From the NCBI GenBank assembly GCA_009731375.1, contig BJOX01000031.1, positions 203,837 through 267,836 of the forward strand: a stretch of 64,000 nucleotides of DNA, given 5' to 3'. This stretch comes from Paulinella micropora. Lineage: Eukaryota > Cercozoa > Imbricatea > Euglyphida. Both the position numbers and the translations under genes were made by a program. How positions within the stretch are numbered: the stretch's first letter is position 1; each line of letters opens with the position of its first letter. The notes under the pieces are model-generated. The model searched no databases. It was not told the origin of the DNA and was given only the letters and a program-made list of their open reading frames with translations. This document shows, piece by piece, positions 1 to 11,861 of this stretch.

Positions 1-310
1 GGGGCCGCCACACATGACTACACCTTTACAATTACATATCCATAACATAGCATAATAATATATATCACCACGCAACATATCTAAGCAAAAATATAAATTT
101 TAATAACTATAATATAATATTAATACTGAGCTGCTGAATACTAATTTAATATTTAATATCTTCCTTAATACGCTCAACTGAATAACTAGGTTTCCACCTT
201 TGATAAAGGTATAACTTTACTAGCTATACTTTTCACGTGGAAGTTCCCTGAGTCCAATTGTAAAAATTGTTCTCTCAATAAAAACGAAGAAGAAGAAGAA
301 GAAGAGAGAG
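1..310 (+). mobile_element. 3' end of a LINE-like element, copy 1
   Basis: This AT-rich stretch is repeated at 737-1030. Shared landmarks include GGGGCCGCCA at the start, AACTAGGTTTCCACCTT, CTAGCTATACTTTTCACGTGG and TTCTCTCAATAAAA just before a GAAGAA/GAGA tail. Both copies end in the same polyadenylation-like AATAAA followed by a microsatellite, as expected of non-LTR retrotransposon 3' ends. Copy 2 sits downstream of a LINE-like coding end. The 5' part of copy 1 lies outside the window. Confidence 0.45.
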
Positions 311-339
311 AGATAGAGAGAAACACTCGCAACAAAAAN

Positions 340-411
340 NNNNNNNNNNNNNNNNNNNNNNNNNNNNNNNNNNNNNNNNNNNNNNNNNNNNNNNNNNNNN
401 NNNNNNNNNNN
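340..411. other. Assembly gap (N)
   Basis: A run of N lies between the GA tail of copy 1 and the coding end of the second LINE-like copy. It probably removes the junction and the upstream part of that ORF. Confidence 0.99.
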
Positions 412-412
412 T

Positions 413-556
413 GTCAATCACAAAGACCCATATCTCACCAAGATCTTCGCTGATCAATGGAAATCAATCCCAAAAAATATAACAGATGAAACAAAAATAA
501 AACCATTCAAAACAGCACTAATGACATACCTACTCAAACATCAACAAACATCATAA
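413..556 (+). pseudogene. C-terminal end of a LINE-like reverse transcriptase ORF
   Basis: A 47-codon open frame runs out of the gap to TAA at 554-556. It contains FADQWKSIPKNI and IKPFKTALMTYLLKH. The pattern W-(N/K)-S-(L/I)-P followed about 12 residues later by FK..L..YL is typical of the C-terminal tail of jockey/CR1-type LINE ORF2 proteins. What follows is a 3' UTR ending in AATAAA and a GA microsatellite. The fragment is too short to place in a clade, and the match is by motif only. Confidence 0.45.
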
Positions 557-736
557 TATCTATAAATATAAACACTCGAAAAAAAAAAAAAAAAACGATG
601 GAACAACAAGTTTGCTCCCCTGTCTGCTACTTGAAGGAGAACTCCCCGGATCAGCCAACGTATATGGTCAACCACGCACAGCCCCAACTTCCTCCTCTCT
701 CTTTCACTTTTTCTCACGAAAAAGAAAAGAGAGGGG

Positions 737-1043
737 GGGCCGCCAGACATAAACTACTACACTTTTACAATAACATATATATTCATATCATATTATAATA
801 TTATCACTACTGAATATATCTAACCATAAATATTAATATTAATAATATTAATACTAGATATATATAATACCGAGCCGCTAAATACAAATTTAATATTTTC
901 CTTTAATACTATCAACTGAATAACTAGGTTTCCACCTTAGATAAATGTATAAATCTTACTAGCTATACTTTTCACGTGGACGTTCCCTGAGCCCGATTGT
1001 AAAATTGTTCTCTCAATAAAAGCGAAGAAGAAGAAGAAGAAGA

Positions 1044-1112
<69 letters not shown>
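737..1112 (+). mobile_element. 3' end of a LINE-like element, copy 2, with GAA/GA tail
   Basis: This is the second copy of the repeat at 1-310, about 736 bp downstream in the same orientation. It follows the LINE-like stop codon at 556, so 557-1023 is probably that element's 3' UTR. It ends in CTCAATAAAAGCGAAGAAGAAG and an AG dinucleotide run of about 65 bp. The tail suggests the element either ends in, or has seeded, a microsatellite. Confidence 0.45.
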
Positions 1113-1116
<4 letters not shown>

Positions 1117-1146
1117 CAAGAAAGAGGAAAAACAACTCAAAGCATT

Positions 1147-1655
1147 GAAACTTTGGCGTTGGTTTTTGTTTGTTGTGATGCTTCTGGACCTTTATTTCTG
1201 AATTTGGCCAGCCTTTCCCATGCTGAAAGGGTGGCCAAATTCATTGCATGTAAGCAAGAATGTGACATGACTACACATAGATGCGCTGAATGCGAACATA
1301 TGACTTACATTCATGAACGTGGAGTGTTTTGTTTTCTAGTCAAACACAATTACAATATCTTTCTGATGCACTGGAGTTTGTATAAAACTATATTGCACAG
1401 CACTTTCATGCAAGCGAGTTATATTTTACGTGGAATTTCAGCAAAAAATCGAACGGTAGGTCAAAAGAGATTCGAAAAAAGCTTTGAAACTTTGGCGCTG
1501 GTTTCTGTTTGTTATGATGCTTCTGGAGTACTTTCTGGACCTTTATTTCTGAATTTGGCCAGCCTTTCCTATGCTGAAAGGGTGGCCAAATTCATTGCAT
1601 ATAAGTAAGAATGTGACATGACCACACACATGCATGCGCCGAATCCGAACATACA
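1147..1655 (+). repeat. Tandem 339 bp duplication carrying a long hairpin
   Basis: Two direct copies start with GAAACTTTGGCG at 1147 and 1486. The second has a 9 bp insertion (AGTACTTTC). A reading frame stays open across both copies (1153-1608), but it has only a TTG start and no recognisable domain, so coding is doubtful. Each copy carries a stem-loop with 19 bp arms and one mismatch around a 7 nt loop, at 1199-1243 and 1550-1594. The second copy runs directly into the ACAT array. Confidence 0.7.
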
Positions 1656-1777
1656 TACATACATACATGCATGCATGCATGAATACATGCATACATGCAT
1701 ACATACATACCGTGCCCTGCATACCTGCATACCTACATACCTACATACCTACATACATACATACCTACATACATACA

Positions 1778-1808
<31 letters not shown>

Positions 1809-1986
1809 GTACATACATATGTATACATACATACATACATACATGCATGCATACATACATACATACATACATACACACATACATACATACATACATACAT
1901 ACATACATAATGTATGTATATACATAGATACATACATACATACATACATACATAGATACATACATACATACGTACATGCATGCATG

Positions 1987-2066
<80 letters not shown>

Positions 2067-2959
2067 TACATACATACATATACATCATTGCATGCATGCA
2101 TGCATACATGCATGCATACATACATACATAGATACATACATACATACATGCATGCATGATGCATGCATGATGCATACATACATGCATGCATGATGCATGC
2201 ATGCATGCATACATACATACATACATACATACGTACATACACATACACGTACACATACATACATACATACATACATGCATGCATACATACATACATGCAT
2301 ACATACATACATGCATACATACATGCATACATACATACATGCATACTTACCTGCATACATACATACATACATACATACATGCATACACACATACATACAC
2401 ACACCCACAAGACATACGTATGTATGTATGTATGTATGCATGTATGTATGTATGTATGTTTGTATGTGTATGTATGTATGTGTATGTATGTATGTATGTA
2501 TGTATGTATGTATGTATGCATGCATGTATGTATGTATGTATGTATGCATGTATGCATGTATGTATGTTTGTATGTATGTATGTACATACATGCATACATA
2601 CATACATACATACATACATGCATACATACATACATACATAAATACATACATACATACATAAATACATGCATGCATGCCTGCATGCATGCATGCATTACAT
2701 ACATACATACATACATACACATACATACACATACATAGATACACATACATACATAGAGACATACATACATACACACACACACATACACACATACATACAT
2801 TCGTACATACACACATACACACATACATACATGCATGCATGTATGCATGCATGCATACATACATACATACATACATACATACATAACATACATACATATA
2901 ATGTACATACATACATACATACATACATACATACATACATACATGCATGCATACATACA

Positions 2960-2991
<32 letters not shown>

Positions 2992-3250
2992 ATATACATA
3001 CATACATACATACATACATACATGCATGCATGCATGCATACATACATACATGCATACATACATACATACATAAACAGACACACAAGACATACATACATAC
3101 ATACAACAACTACTACTACCACTACTACTGCTGCTGCTTTTACTTCTACTTCTACTACTACTACTACTACTACTACTACTAGCACCACCACCACCACCAC
3201 TACTACTACTCACTACTACTACTCACTACTACTACTCACTACTACTACTC
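1656..3250. repeat. ACAT/GCAT tetranucleotide array with CA and ACT sections
   Basis: About 1.45 kb of TACA/TGCA tetranucleotide repeat contains a (CA)n run at 2003-2062. The strand sense flips near 2415-2590, where TATG units replace TACA units. It ends in ACT/ACC trinucleotides at 3105-3250. Reading frames on both strands translate to Tyr/Ile/His/Thr or Met/Tyr/Val/Cys repeats and are not genes. Confidence 0.97.
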
Positions 3251-3395
3251 ACAGTGCCTTTAAGGGAAAAGAGGTAGGGACGAGTATTTCTAAAATACAC
3301 AAACCATTCAAATGAAATAAAATAGCAAACCATAAAGGCAATAATAAGAGTAAGACAAAATATATACAGGACCGTAAAAGGAATTATTTTCGTTC

Positions 3396-3494
3396 AAAAC
3401 CTAAGTCTGTCTTTTTAGGAAGTTATCAAAAACCTAAGTCTCTCTTTTTAGGAAGTTATCAAAAACCTAAATCTCTCTTTTTTAGGAAGTTATC
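3396..3494 (+). repeat. Three tandem 33-34 bp units resembling a 3' splice region
   Basis: The unit AAAACCTAAGTCTCTCTTTTTAGGAAGTTATC occurs three times with CCTA at 3400, 3433 and 3467. Each contains a CTAA-like branch motif followed by a pyrimidine run and TTTAG. The last unit lies 26 bp upstream of the kelch ATG, so the array may be a multiplied intron acceptor or 5' UTR sequence. Confidence 0.6.
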
Positions 3495-3519
3495 AGTGCC
3501 TCGATCTGCGTCAACTAAG

Positions 3520-5060
3520 ATGCCGAAAGGAAAGAAATGCAGCACTTCCTCTTCTCCCTCGCATCCTTCCCCTGCTTCGTCCTCGTCATTCAGTTCCTTT
3601 GCTCGCAGCCTGGACGACGACGACAACGACGTTCCTATGGTTCCATCTGCAGCAGCTTTGCGTGACGTCGTGCACGACCCGCACGCTGTCAAGCTCTGTG
3701 CATCGCTGCTGCCCCTGTTGGAGCAGCTCAAGAAGCTGGCGGGAGGCCGCGAGCAGAGAGTGTTTCGCTTTGCGGAAGAGAAGCCTGGCGCAGATATTTA
3801 CGAGTTATCGCTGGACCGTGCGCGAGGCAGCTTGTCAGTAACGTGTCTGCAAGAGACTGTGGAGGGTCTGGACGCTGCGACGACGGAAGCGAGGGAGAGC
3901 CTGGCGCACGAGATCGCACAGCGCAAGGCAGACATCGAAGGGCTAGAGAAGGAGGTAGCAGCAGTGGGAACCAAAATCCAGGAAAGCAAAGGAGAGGGAA
4001 TAGACGTGCTCTTAAAGGAGCTTGGCAGCCTCCACGTCATGATAGGAAAACACCGGGAAACCGTGGCTGAGCTGGAGGGTAGGAGCGAGGTCAAAGTCAA
4101 GGTCATGGTGAAGCGGGTCCGCACTTGCGTGGAGCTGTTGAAGACGGAGACGTCAAGCGAAGATCCGGAGGTGAGGATGGTACCCAAGCGTGATGCAGGC
4201 ATCTACGTGTTGGGTGGCAAGTCAAAATGGGGCCGCAAGTCAAAAATGGGCCACGACCCGAGTTTATATTTGGCTACAGTTGAAAGATGCGACGTGAAAA
4301 AAGATAGGTGTAAGGGAGTGACATCTATGAATTGCAAGCAATTGGGGCTTGCAAGCGCGGTGCTGGACGGAAAGGTATATGCGATCGGAGGTGAGGATGA
4401 AAAGGTGCTTTCTTCAGTTGAGTGCTTAGAGCGGGTGCTGGGATGTAGTCGCTCCTTTGACTACGGCGCGAGATGGCTGTGCAGTGGGTTTACTTAACGG
4501 CAGGCTGTATGTGGCAGGAGGCACTGATGGCAATTCACCTCTTTCTTCTGTGACTAGCTTTTGCGCGGGAGCTGGTGACCAGCAAGCTCCGATGACCTAT
4601 CGTCGCTACTGCGCTGCAGGAGCAGTGCTGCGTGGCTTTTTCTATGTTGTGGGAGGTATGCTCGATGGAGAGATCAGCAGGACTGTGGAGAGGTACGATC
4701 CGGCGAATAACACATGGGAACTGGTGGCACCCGTGAACAGCAAGAAAAGTCAGTGTGCCGCCGTTGCATGTAACGGATACCTGTACGCTTTGGGGGGCTG
4801 GGATGGTACTTCATGCTTGTCTTCAGTGGAGCGCTTCGATCCCAGACTGAACGAACGGGAGGTGGTGGCTTCCATGACATGCGAGCGCAATGGTGTTGCT
4901 GCCTGTGTTGGATGGTCGAATCTATGCTAAGGGCGGCCAATATGAACGAGATGACAGTTTGTCGTCGATGGAGCGGTACGATCCTGCAAGCAGGCGCTGG
5001 GAGCTGGTGGCGCCGATGTCCGCAGCACGTATGTTTCATGCAGCTGTCGTGGCAACGTAG
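3520..5060 (+). CDS. Kelch-repeat propeller protein with N-terminal coiled coil (two frameshifts)
   Basis: The chosen ATG opens on MPKGKKCSTSS, a Ser/Pro-rich low-complexity start, followed by an Asp run near residue 35. A charged helical stretch, probably a coiled coil, covers about residues 125-185. Kelch repeats begin near residue 225 (GIYVLGG). Later blades show KVYAIGG, RLYVAGGTDG, FFYVVGGMLDGE, YLYALGGWDG and RIYAKGG, each with the usual V-E-R-(Y/F)-D-P and W-E-L-V-A-P ends, making about six blades. The frame shifts by one base near 4430-4440 and again near 4905-4910, and the last blade ends at TAG 5058. Kelch propellers are protein-interaction platforms, but no BTB or F-box is visible, so partner and pathway are unknown. 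It is either a pseudogene or a real gene with two indel errors. Confidence 0.75.
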
Positions 5061-5149
5061 TGCATTAATAGTGTATTAATATGCTTCGTTTGCCCACTAA
5101 TCTCTGCGAGTGGTAAGTTTTATTAAAACAAAGTGATTGCGTTTATATA
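5061..5149 (+). other. Short 3' flank of the kelch gene
   Basis: This AT-rich flank has no clear AATAAA. It passes into a short run of TAG triplets and then the ACAT array. Confidence 0.4.
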
Positions 5150-5274
5150 TATACCTACATACATAGTAGTAGTAGTAGTAGTAGTATACTACATACCTAC
5201 ATACCTACATACCTACATACATACATACATGCATGCATACATACATACATACATACATACATGCATACATACAT

Positions 5275-5307
<33 letters not shown>

Positions 5308-5569
5308 TACACACACACACATACACACATACACACATACATATATGTACATACATACATACATGCATACATACATACATGCACACACACACATACACAC
5401 ATACACACATACATACATACATACATACATACATACATACATACATACATACATGCATACATCATTACATGCATACATGCATACATATACATACATACAT
5501 ACATACATACATACATACATACATACATGCATGCATTCATGCATGCCTGCATGCATGCTTGCATGCATG

Positions 5570-5601
<32 letters not shown>

Positions 5602-5876
5602 ACATACATACATGCATGCATGCATGCATGCAGGTATGCATGCATACATGCATAAATACATACATACATACATACATACACACACATACATACATACATA
5701 CATGCATGCATGAGTACATGCATGCATGCCTGCATGCATGCATGCATACATACATACATACATACATACAAGGTTACTAGACATACATACATACATACAT
5801 ATGTACATACATACATACATACATACATACATACATAAATACATAAATACATACACACATACATACATACATACAT
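5150..5876. repeat. ACAT/GCAT tetranucleotide array
   Basis: Imperfect TACA/TGCA repeats with CA interruptions resemble those at 1656-3110. TGCATGCA palindromes recur at 5527-5580 and 5612-5660. No coding content is seen. Confidence 0.97.
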
Positions 5877-6583
5877 GATAGTACATGACACTTGATGAAA
5901 CAATAACATACAATAACACTTGAAACTGCCTGCTTCAGGAAGCAATCGGCATCGCCTCAGCTTCCTTTCAGTGTCAAACCGCCTCAGAGTCAACGTGTCG
6001 ATAACGATATTTTAATTAAAAAACTTATGATACTAATTTTTTTGTTTTAGTACTATTTTAAATTAATTATTAAATAGAATATTTAATATTAATAATTTAT
6101 TTCATAATATAGGTATATATTTGATTTATTCGATAATTATGTTGTAAATTATTAATATTGTAATCATGTTATTTATTTGCTAGAACATATATTAATACTT
6201 AGTACAGGTTTGGCAGTTTGGTCGTCAAAACACAACTATTTAAAATGACATCGGCTGGACACAACTTGGCTGGGACTCCACCGTTTTGTCGGTTAAGATC
6301 AGAAAGATATTAATATTATTTATATTAATATATTGTAAGCCAGGGTCTATGTCCACTCAATCTGAGCCAAGCACTCTGACTCCTCCTCTACAAAAGAGAG
6401 GAAACCAGTGTGGTGGGAAAATGTAGGAGACTATCAGAGCCAAGCAACAAATAGGAAACAGAGAGCCGCACTGATGATTTCCTGTTGTCCGCCCTAACGA
6501 TAACTTGATATTATCGTGCGTCACTCAAAAAGTAGTACCGGTTACTTCAACTGTCTTAATATTATCGTTTTCAACCGGCTCAA
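5877..6583. other. AT-rich unique spacer
   Basis: About 700 bp is without a supportable ORF. It contains runs of TTAATATT and a GATAACTTGATATTATCG segment near 6499. No gene, tRNA or recognised element was found. Confidence 0.5.
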
Positions 6584-6863
6584 ATATTGCTGTTGACATT
6601 CAAGACAACAAAAAAAATTGATTTTTCTGTTTTGGTTGGAATTTCAGTTTTGGTTGGAATTTTGATTTTGGGTGAAAATTTGAATTTTTCAAATTAACGG
6701 CTATATTCGTCCGCAAAATATCGTAAATTTTCGCGAAATGTTACCGTTAAATTTGAAAATTTGAATTTTTGTCACAAAAATGAAAAACTGTCACAAAAAT
6801 GAAAATCTGACACAAAAATGAAAAACTAATTTTTGTTGTTGTCTTGAATGTCAACAGCAATAT
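6584..6863. mobile_element. MITE-like element, copy 1 (280 bp, terminal inverted repeats)
   Basis: The left end (6584, ATATTGCTGTTGACATTCAAG) is the reverse complement of the right end (6843-6863, ending CAGCAATAT). The inverted similarity extends for about 40 bp, including ACAACAAAAA. The core holds GTCCGCAAAAT and CGCGAAATGTTA, repeated in a related element at 58000-58203. There is no ORF and no clear target-site duplication. Size, TIRs and non-coding interior fit a non-autonomous DNA transposon. Confidence 0.6.
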
Positions 6864-7184
6864 ATATATAGAAACGGGTATAACCATATCTTGACTAGAT
6901 AACATCACTGTTTGTAGGAGTATAAGGTCGCATATTTCAACTACCTATCTGCGCCGCCATACACAGAAGAGATAACTTGAATGGAAGACGTATCAAGAGA
7001 TAGAATAATGTATTTAGTCATACTGGCCCACCCCAAGGACAACTACCTTTTTGTCTCCATATCACTCTGAGTGTAACTCGTTGTGTTAGCCACTGCAGTG
7101 TCCACTTGAACAGACCCAGAAAATTTTCATTAACCTATCGATATTAAGGTTTAGCTTTTAAGAGACCGAAGATATACTTTCAGA
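6864..7184. other. Unique spacer without recognised features
   Basis: No ORF, RNA gene or repeat of note was found between the MITE and the next tetranucleotide array. Confidence 0.5.
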
Positions 7185-7638
7185 CATGCATACATACATA
7201 CAATGTTACATTTTTTTTCCACTGAACCACTTTTAATTTTGGAAGAACGTACATGCATACATACATATTAATACATACATACATAAATACACAAACATAC
7301 ATACACATACGTACATACACATACGTACATACATACGTACATACATACATACGTACATACATACATACATACATACATACATACATACATACATGCATAC
7401 ATACATGCATACATACATGCATATTTACAGACATACAGCAGACATACATACATACATACCTTAAACATAATACGTACATACATACATATTGACATGAGGC
7501 GCCTCATGCATGAGTGTGTGTGTGTGTGTTTGTGTGTTTGTGTGTATGTGTGTGTGTTTGTGTGTTTGTGTGTGAATGCGTGTGAGTGTGTGCCTCTGTA
7601 TGTGCTTTTGCGCGCGCGCGCGCGTGCGCGCGTGTGTT

Positions 7639-7690
<52 letters not shown>

Positions 7691-8178
7691 AGGGAGGGAG
7701 GGAGGGAGGAGGGGGGGAGGGAGGGAGGNNNNNNNNNNNNNNNNNNNNNNNNNNNNNNNNNNNNNNNNNNNNNNNNNNNNNNNNNNNNNNNNNNNNNNNN
7801 NNNNNNNNNNNNNNNNNNNNNNNNNNNNNNNNNNNNNNNNNNNNNNNNNNNNNNNNNNNNNNNNNNNNNNNNNNNNNNNNNNNNNNNNNNNNNNNNNNNN
7901 NNNNNNNNNNNNNNNNNNNNNNNNNNNNNNNNNNNNNNNNNNNNNNNNNNNNNNNNNNNNNNNNNNNNNNNNNNNNNNNNNNNNNNNNNNNNNNNNNNNN
8001 NNNNNNNNNNNNNNNNNNNNNNNNNNNNNNNNNNNNNNNNNNNNNNNNNNNNNNNNNNNNNNNNNNNNNNNNNNNNNNNNNNNNNNNNNNNNNNNNNNNN
8101 NNNNNNNNNNNNNNNNNNNNNNNNNNNNNNNCGTGTGTGTGTGTGTGTGTGGTATGTGTGTGTGCGTGTGTGTGAGTG

Positions 8179-8212
<34 letters not shown>

Positions 8213-8217
8213 AGTAA

Positions 8218-8248
<31 letters not shown>

Positions 8249-8259
8249 TGTGAGTGTGA

Positions 8260-8317
<58 letters not shown>

Positions 8318-8566
8318 GCACACACACACGCAGACACGCACACACACGCACATACGCACACGCACACACACACACACACACACAAACAACACGCAGATAC
8401 GCACACACACACACACACACACAAACAACACGCAGATACGCACACACACACACACACACACAACACACACAACACACACATACACACACACACCTGTGTG
8501 TGTGTGTGCTGTGTGTGCTGTGTGTGCTGTGTGTGTGTGTGTGTATGTGTGTGTGCGTGCGCGCGC

Positions 8567-8597
<31 letters not shown>

Positions 8598-9470
8598 TGT
8601 GTGTGTTTGTGTGTGTTTGTGTGTGTGTGTGTGTTGTGTGTGTGTGTGTGTGTGTGTTGTGTGTATTGTGTGTGTGTGTGTGTGTTGTGTGTGTGTTGTG
8701 TGTGTTGTGTGTGTTGTGTGTGTTGTGTGTGTTGTGTGTGTGTGTGTGTGTGTGTCTGTGCGTGCGTGTGGTGTGGTGTGTGTGTGTGTGTGTGTGTGTG
8801 TTGTGTGTGTATGTGTGTGTGTGTGTGTTGTGTGTGTGTGTGTCTGTGTGTGTGTTTGTGTGTGTGTTTGTGTGTGTTGTNNNNNNNNNNNNNNNNNNNN
8901 NNNNNNNNNNNNNNNNNNNNNNNNNNNNNNNNNNNNNNNNNNNNNNNNNNNNNNNNNNNNNNNNNNNNNNNNNNNNNNNNNNNNNNNNNNNNNNNNNNNN
9001 NNNNNNNNNNNNNNNNNNNNNNNNNNNNNNNNNNNNNNNNNNNNNNNNNNNNNNNNNNNNNNNNNNNNNNNNNNNNNNNNNNNNNNNNNNNNNNNNNNNN
9101 NNNNNNNNNNNNNNNNNNNNNNNNNNNNNNNNNNNNNNNNNNNNNNNNNNNNNNNNNNNNNNNNNNNNNNNNNNNNNNNNNNNNNNNNNNNNNNNNNNNN
9201 NNNNNNNNNNNNNNNNNNNNNNNNNNNNNNNNNNNNNNNNNNNNNNNNNNNNNNNNNNNNNNNNNNNNNNNNNNNNNNNNNNNNNNNNNNNNNNNNNNNN
9301 NNNNNNNNNNNNNNNNNNNNNNNNNNNNNNNNNNNNNNNNNNNNNNNNNNNNNNNNNNNNNNNNNNNNNNNNNNNNNNNNNNNNNNNNNNNNNNNNNTGT
9401 GTGTGTGTGTTGTGTGTGTGTGTGTTGTGTGTGTGTGTGTTGTGTTGTGTGTGTGTTGTGTGTGTGTGTG

Positions 9471-9504
<34 letters not shown>

Positions 9505-9620
9505 AGTGTGTGTGGAGTGTGTGTGGAGTGTGTGTGGAGTGTGTGTATGTGTGTGTGAGTGTAGTGTGTGTGTGTAATGTGTGTGTGTGTGTGTAATGTG
9601 TGTGTGTGTGTGTTTTTGCT
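7185..9620. repeat. Compound microsatellite (ACAT, TG/CA, CG, GA, GGGA) with two gaps
   Basis: ACAT units at 7185-7490 give way to (TG)n from 7513, a (CG)n block at 7611-7630, (GA)n and (GGGA)n at 7660-7728, then a gap at 7729-8131. From 8132 the strand alternates: TG to about 8250, CA to 8493, TG from 8493 onward, with pure CG tracts near 8300 and 8557-8580. A second gap is 8881-9397, and TG continues to 9612. There is no coding content. Confidence 0.97.
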
Positions 9621-10500
9621 GCGCAGGCTTGCAAAAACTTCATTTCACAGCATACCAAACATCCCATGAGATCTCCCATGAGTTCTCTCCCTCTCTCTCC
9701 TAGAGTACTTCCTAGGTCTTGTGTATTTCCAACACAAAGAGACCTAGATTGTGCGTGATATTGTGCGTATATTGTGCATGGAATATGCGTGATTGTGCAT
9801 GATGGTGGAGATGCATTAGATGTGTAATTGTGTGAGTTGTGGATTGAGTGGGTGTAAATTGTTTCTCATCCATCACTCACCCCCAAAGCGAAAAGACATC
9901 ATGCAAGTGGGTGGGCGGGTGGAGGTCTTTGATTGCCCTATGCACTTAGACAGCATTTTTATAAAACACAAAAATGCAAAATCTGAAGGGTCTTCAATTT
10001 TTTTGCCGCGTGGTGAACATGTTGCTCCGGGCGCCAAACAAATGTGGCTTCCACTGAATGGACAATCTCTTTAGCCGATTTTTGCGGCGGTGACAAGGAG
10101 CTTTAGCATGTTAACTTTTTTAGCACCCCGAAAAGCCAATGCCCCAAAGTTGCCGCGACAAAAGAAGCAAGGCCATAAGAGGCCTGGTATGCATCCAATG
10201 CAATATTATGTAAACATACACATGTTGCAGTTCCGAAATTCATGCTGTAGCTTGAGCAGTGTTAACGAACAACTGGACCAGGACTTTTCGAACTCTTGGA
10301 GTCAGTGGAGAGAGTCCTATTGAGAATGACTCATTTCCACAGCCATCAGAGCTGCAAATGATAACACACATTATGCATCGTCCAATTTGCTTGTGAAGGC
10401 TCAACACAAGTCTTGGGCTCCAAAACTTTTAGACGAAAACTGGTATCCTCTCGGAACCTCTAGATACAGGAACACATTCATGTAGCCATGTTACCTGGGT
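9621..10500 (+). other. Unique segment with two weak ORFs (9820-10074, 10090-10323)
   Basis: Two short plus-strand frames of 84 and 77 codons lie 15 bp apart. The first starts with ATG and ends FLPRGEHVAPGAKQMWLPL. The second has only a GTG start. Neither shows a known domain or signal peptide. They could be remnants of one broken exon, but coding is not demonstrated. A small hairpin lies at 9712-9747. Confidence 0.2.
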
Positions 10501-10573
10501 ACATACATCTAACCTCATTCTTGCTTACGAGATCTCTTACGTCCGTCTACGCATGTGCATGCCCACCGTCAAA

Positions 10574-11221
10574 ATTTATGCATACACACACACACATGTA
10601 CATACATACATACATACATATTTACATATTTACATACATATACATACATACATACATACATACACATACATACATACATACATCCATACATACATACATA
10701 CATATGTCATACATACATACAATATTATACAGACATATACATATGTCTGTACATTCAGACATACATGAATATGTCATCATACATACACACACATACATAC
10801 ATACATACATATATACATGAAGAAGAAGAAGAAGAAGAAGAAGAAGAAGAAGAAGAAGGAGGAGGAGGAGGAAAAGAAGAAGAAGAAGAAGAAGAAGAAG
10901 AAGAAGAAGAAGAAGAAGAAGAAGAAGAAGAAGAAGAAGAAGAAGAAGAAGAAGAAGAAGAAGAAGAAGAAGAAGAAAGAAAGAAAAAGAAGAAAGAAGA
11001 AAAGAAAGAAGAAAGAAGAAGGAAGAAGAAAGTAGAAAGAAGAAGGAAGAAGGAGAAGAAGGAAGAAGAAGAAGAAGAAGAAGAAGAAGAAGAAGAAGAA
11101 GAAGAAGAAGAAGAAGAAGAAGAAGAAGAAGAAGAAGAAGAAGAAGAAGAAGAAGAAGAAGAAGAAGGAGAAGGAGGAGGAGGAGGAGGAGGAGGAAGAG
11201 AACAACAACAACAACAGCAGC
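10574..11221. repeat. ACAT array followed by a GAA array
   Basis: TACA units run from 10574 to 10816, then GAA/GGA/GAAA repeats run to 11212 and end in ACAACAGCAGC beside a 10 bp gap. The poly-Glu/poly-Lys frames are repeat translations. Confidence 0.96.
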
Positions 11222-11231
11222 NNNNNNNNNN
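11222..11231. other. 10 bp assembly gap
   Basis: Exactly ten N separate the GAA array from the next ACAT array. Its true length is unknown. Confidence 0.99.
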
Positions 11232-11735
11232 TACATACATACATACATCATACATACATACATACATACATACATATACATACATGTACATGCATACATA
11301 CATACGTACATACATACGTACGTACATGCATATGTACATTTGTACATACTACATACATACACATACATACATACATACATACATACATACATGCATGCAT
11401 ACAGAGGAGGTACATACATACATACATCATACATACATACATACACACATATACATACAGTAATACATACATGCATAAATGCATACATACATACATACAT
11501 ACGTGCATATGTACATACATACATACATACATACATACATACATGCATACATACTTACATGCATGCATACATACATACATACATACATACATACATACAT
11601 ACATACATACGTACATACATACGTGCATACATACATACATACGTACACACATACATACATACATACATGCATACGTACACACATACATACATACATACAT
11701 ATACATACATACATACATACATACATACATACATG
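11232..11735. repeat. ACAT/ACGT/GCAT tetranucleotide array
   Basis: Imperfect TACA repeats include TACGTACG and GCATGCAT palindromic variants. There is no coding content. Confidence 0.96.
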
Positions 11736-11861
11736 TATTATACTTGAACGTAATGTATGATTTTATGTATTACATGTATGTAGTATGTATGATATAATAT
11801 AATACAATATGTAATAAATGTCATGTACTTGTACATTTAATTTACAAACAAGTATACTAAC

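Noticed and set aside
1153-1608. 151-codon frame over the duplicated 339 bp repeat
   Set aside because: Only a TTG start, no domain, and it is open because the repeat length and its 9 bp insertion are multiples of three. Kept as repeat rather than gene.
1733-3109. Long frames of Met/Tyr/Val/Cys or His/Thr/Tyr/Ile in ACAT arrays
   Set aside because: Tetranucleotide repeats are open in several frames on both strands; composition is purely repeat-driven.
7268-9679. Very long frames across N runs in TG/CA repeat
   Set aside because: Unknown bases and dinucleotide repeats give no stops by construction.
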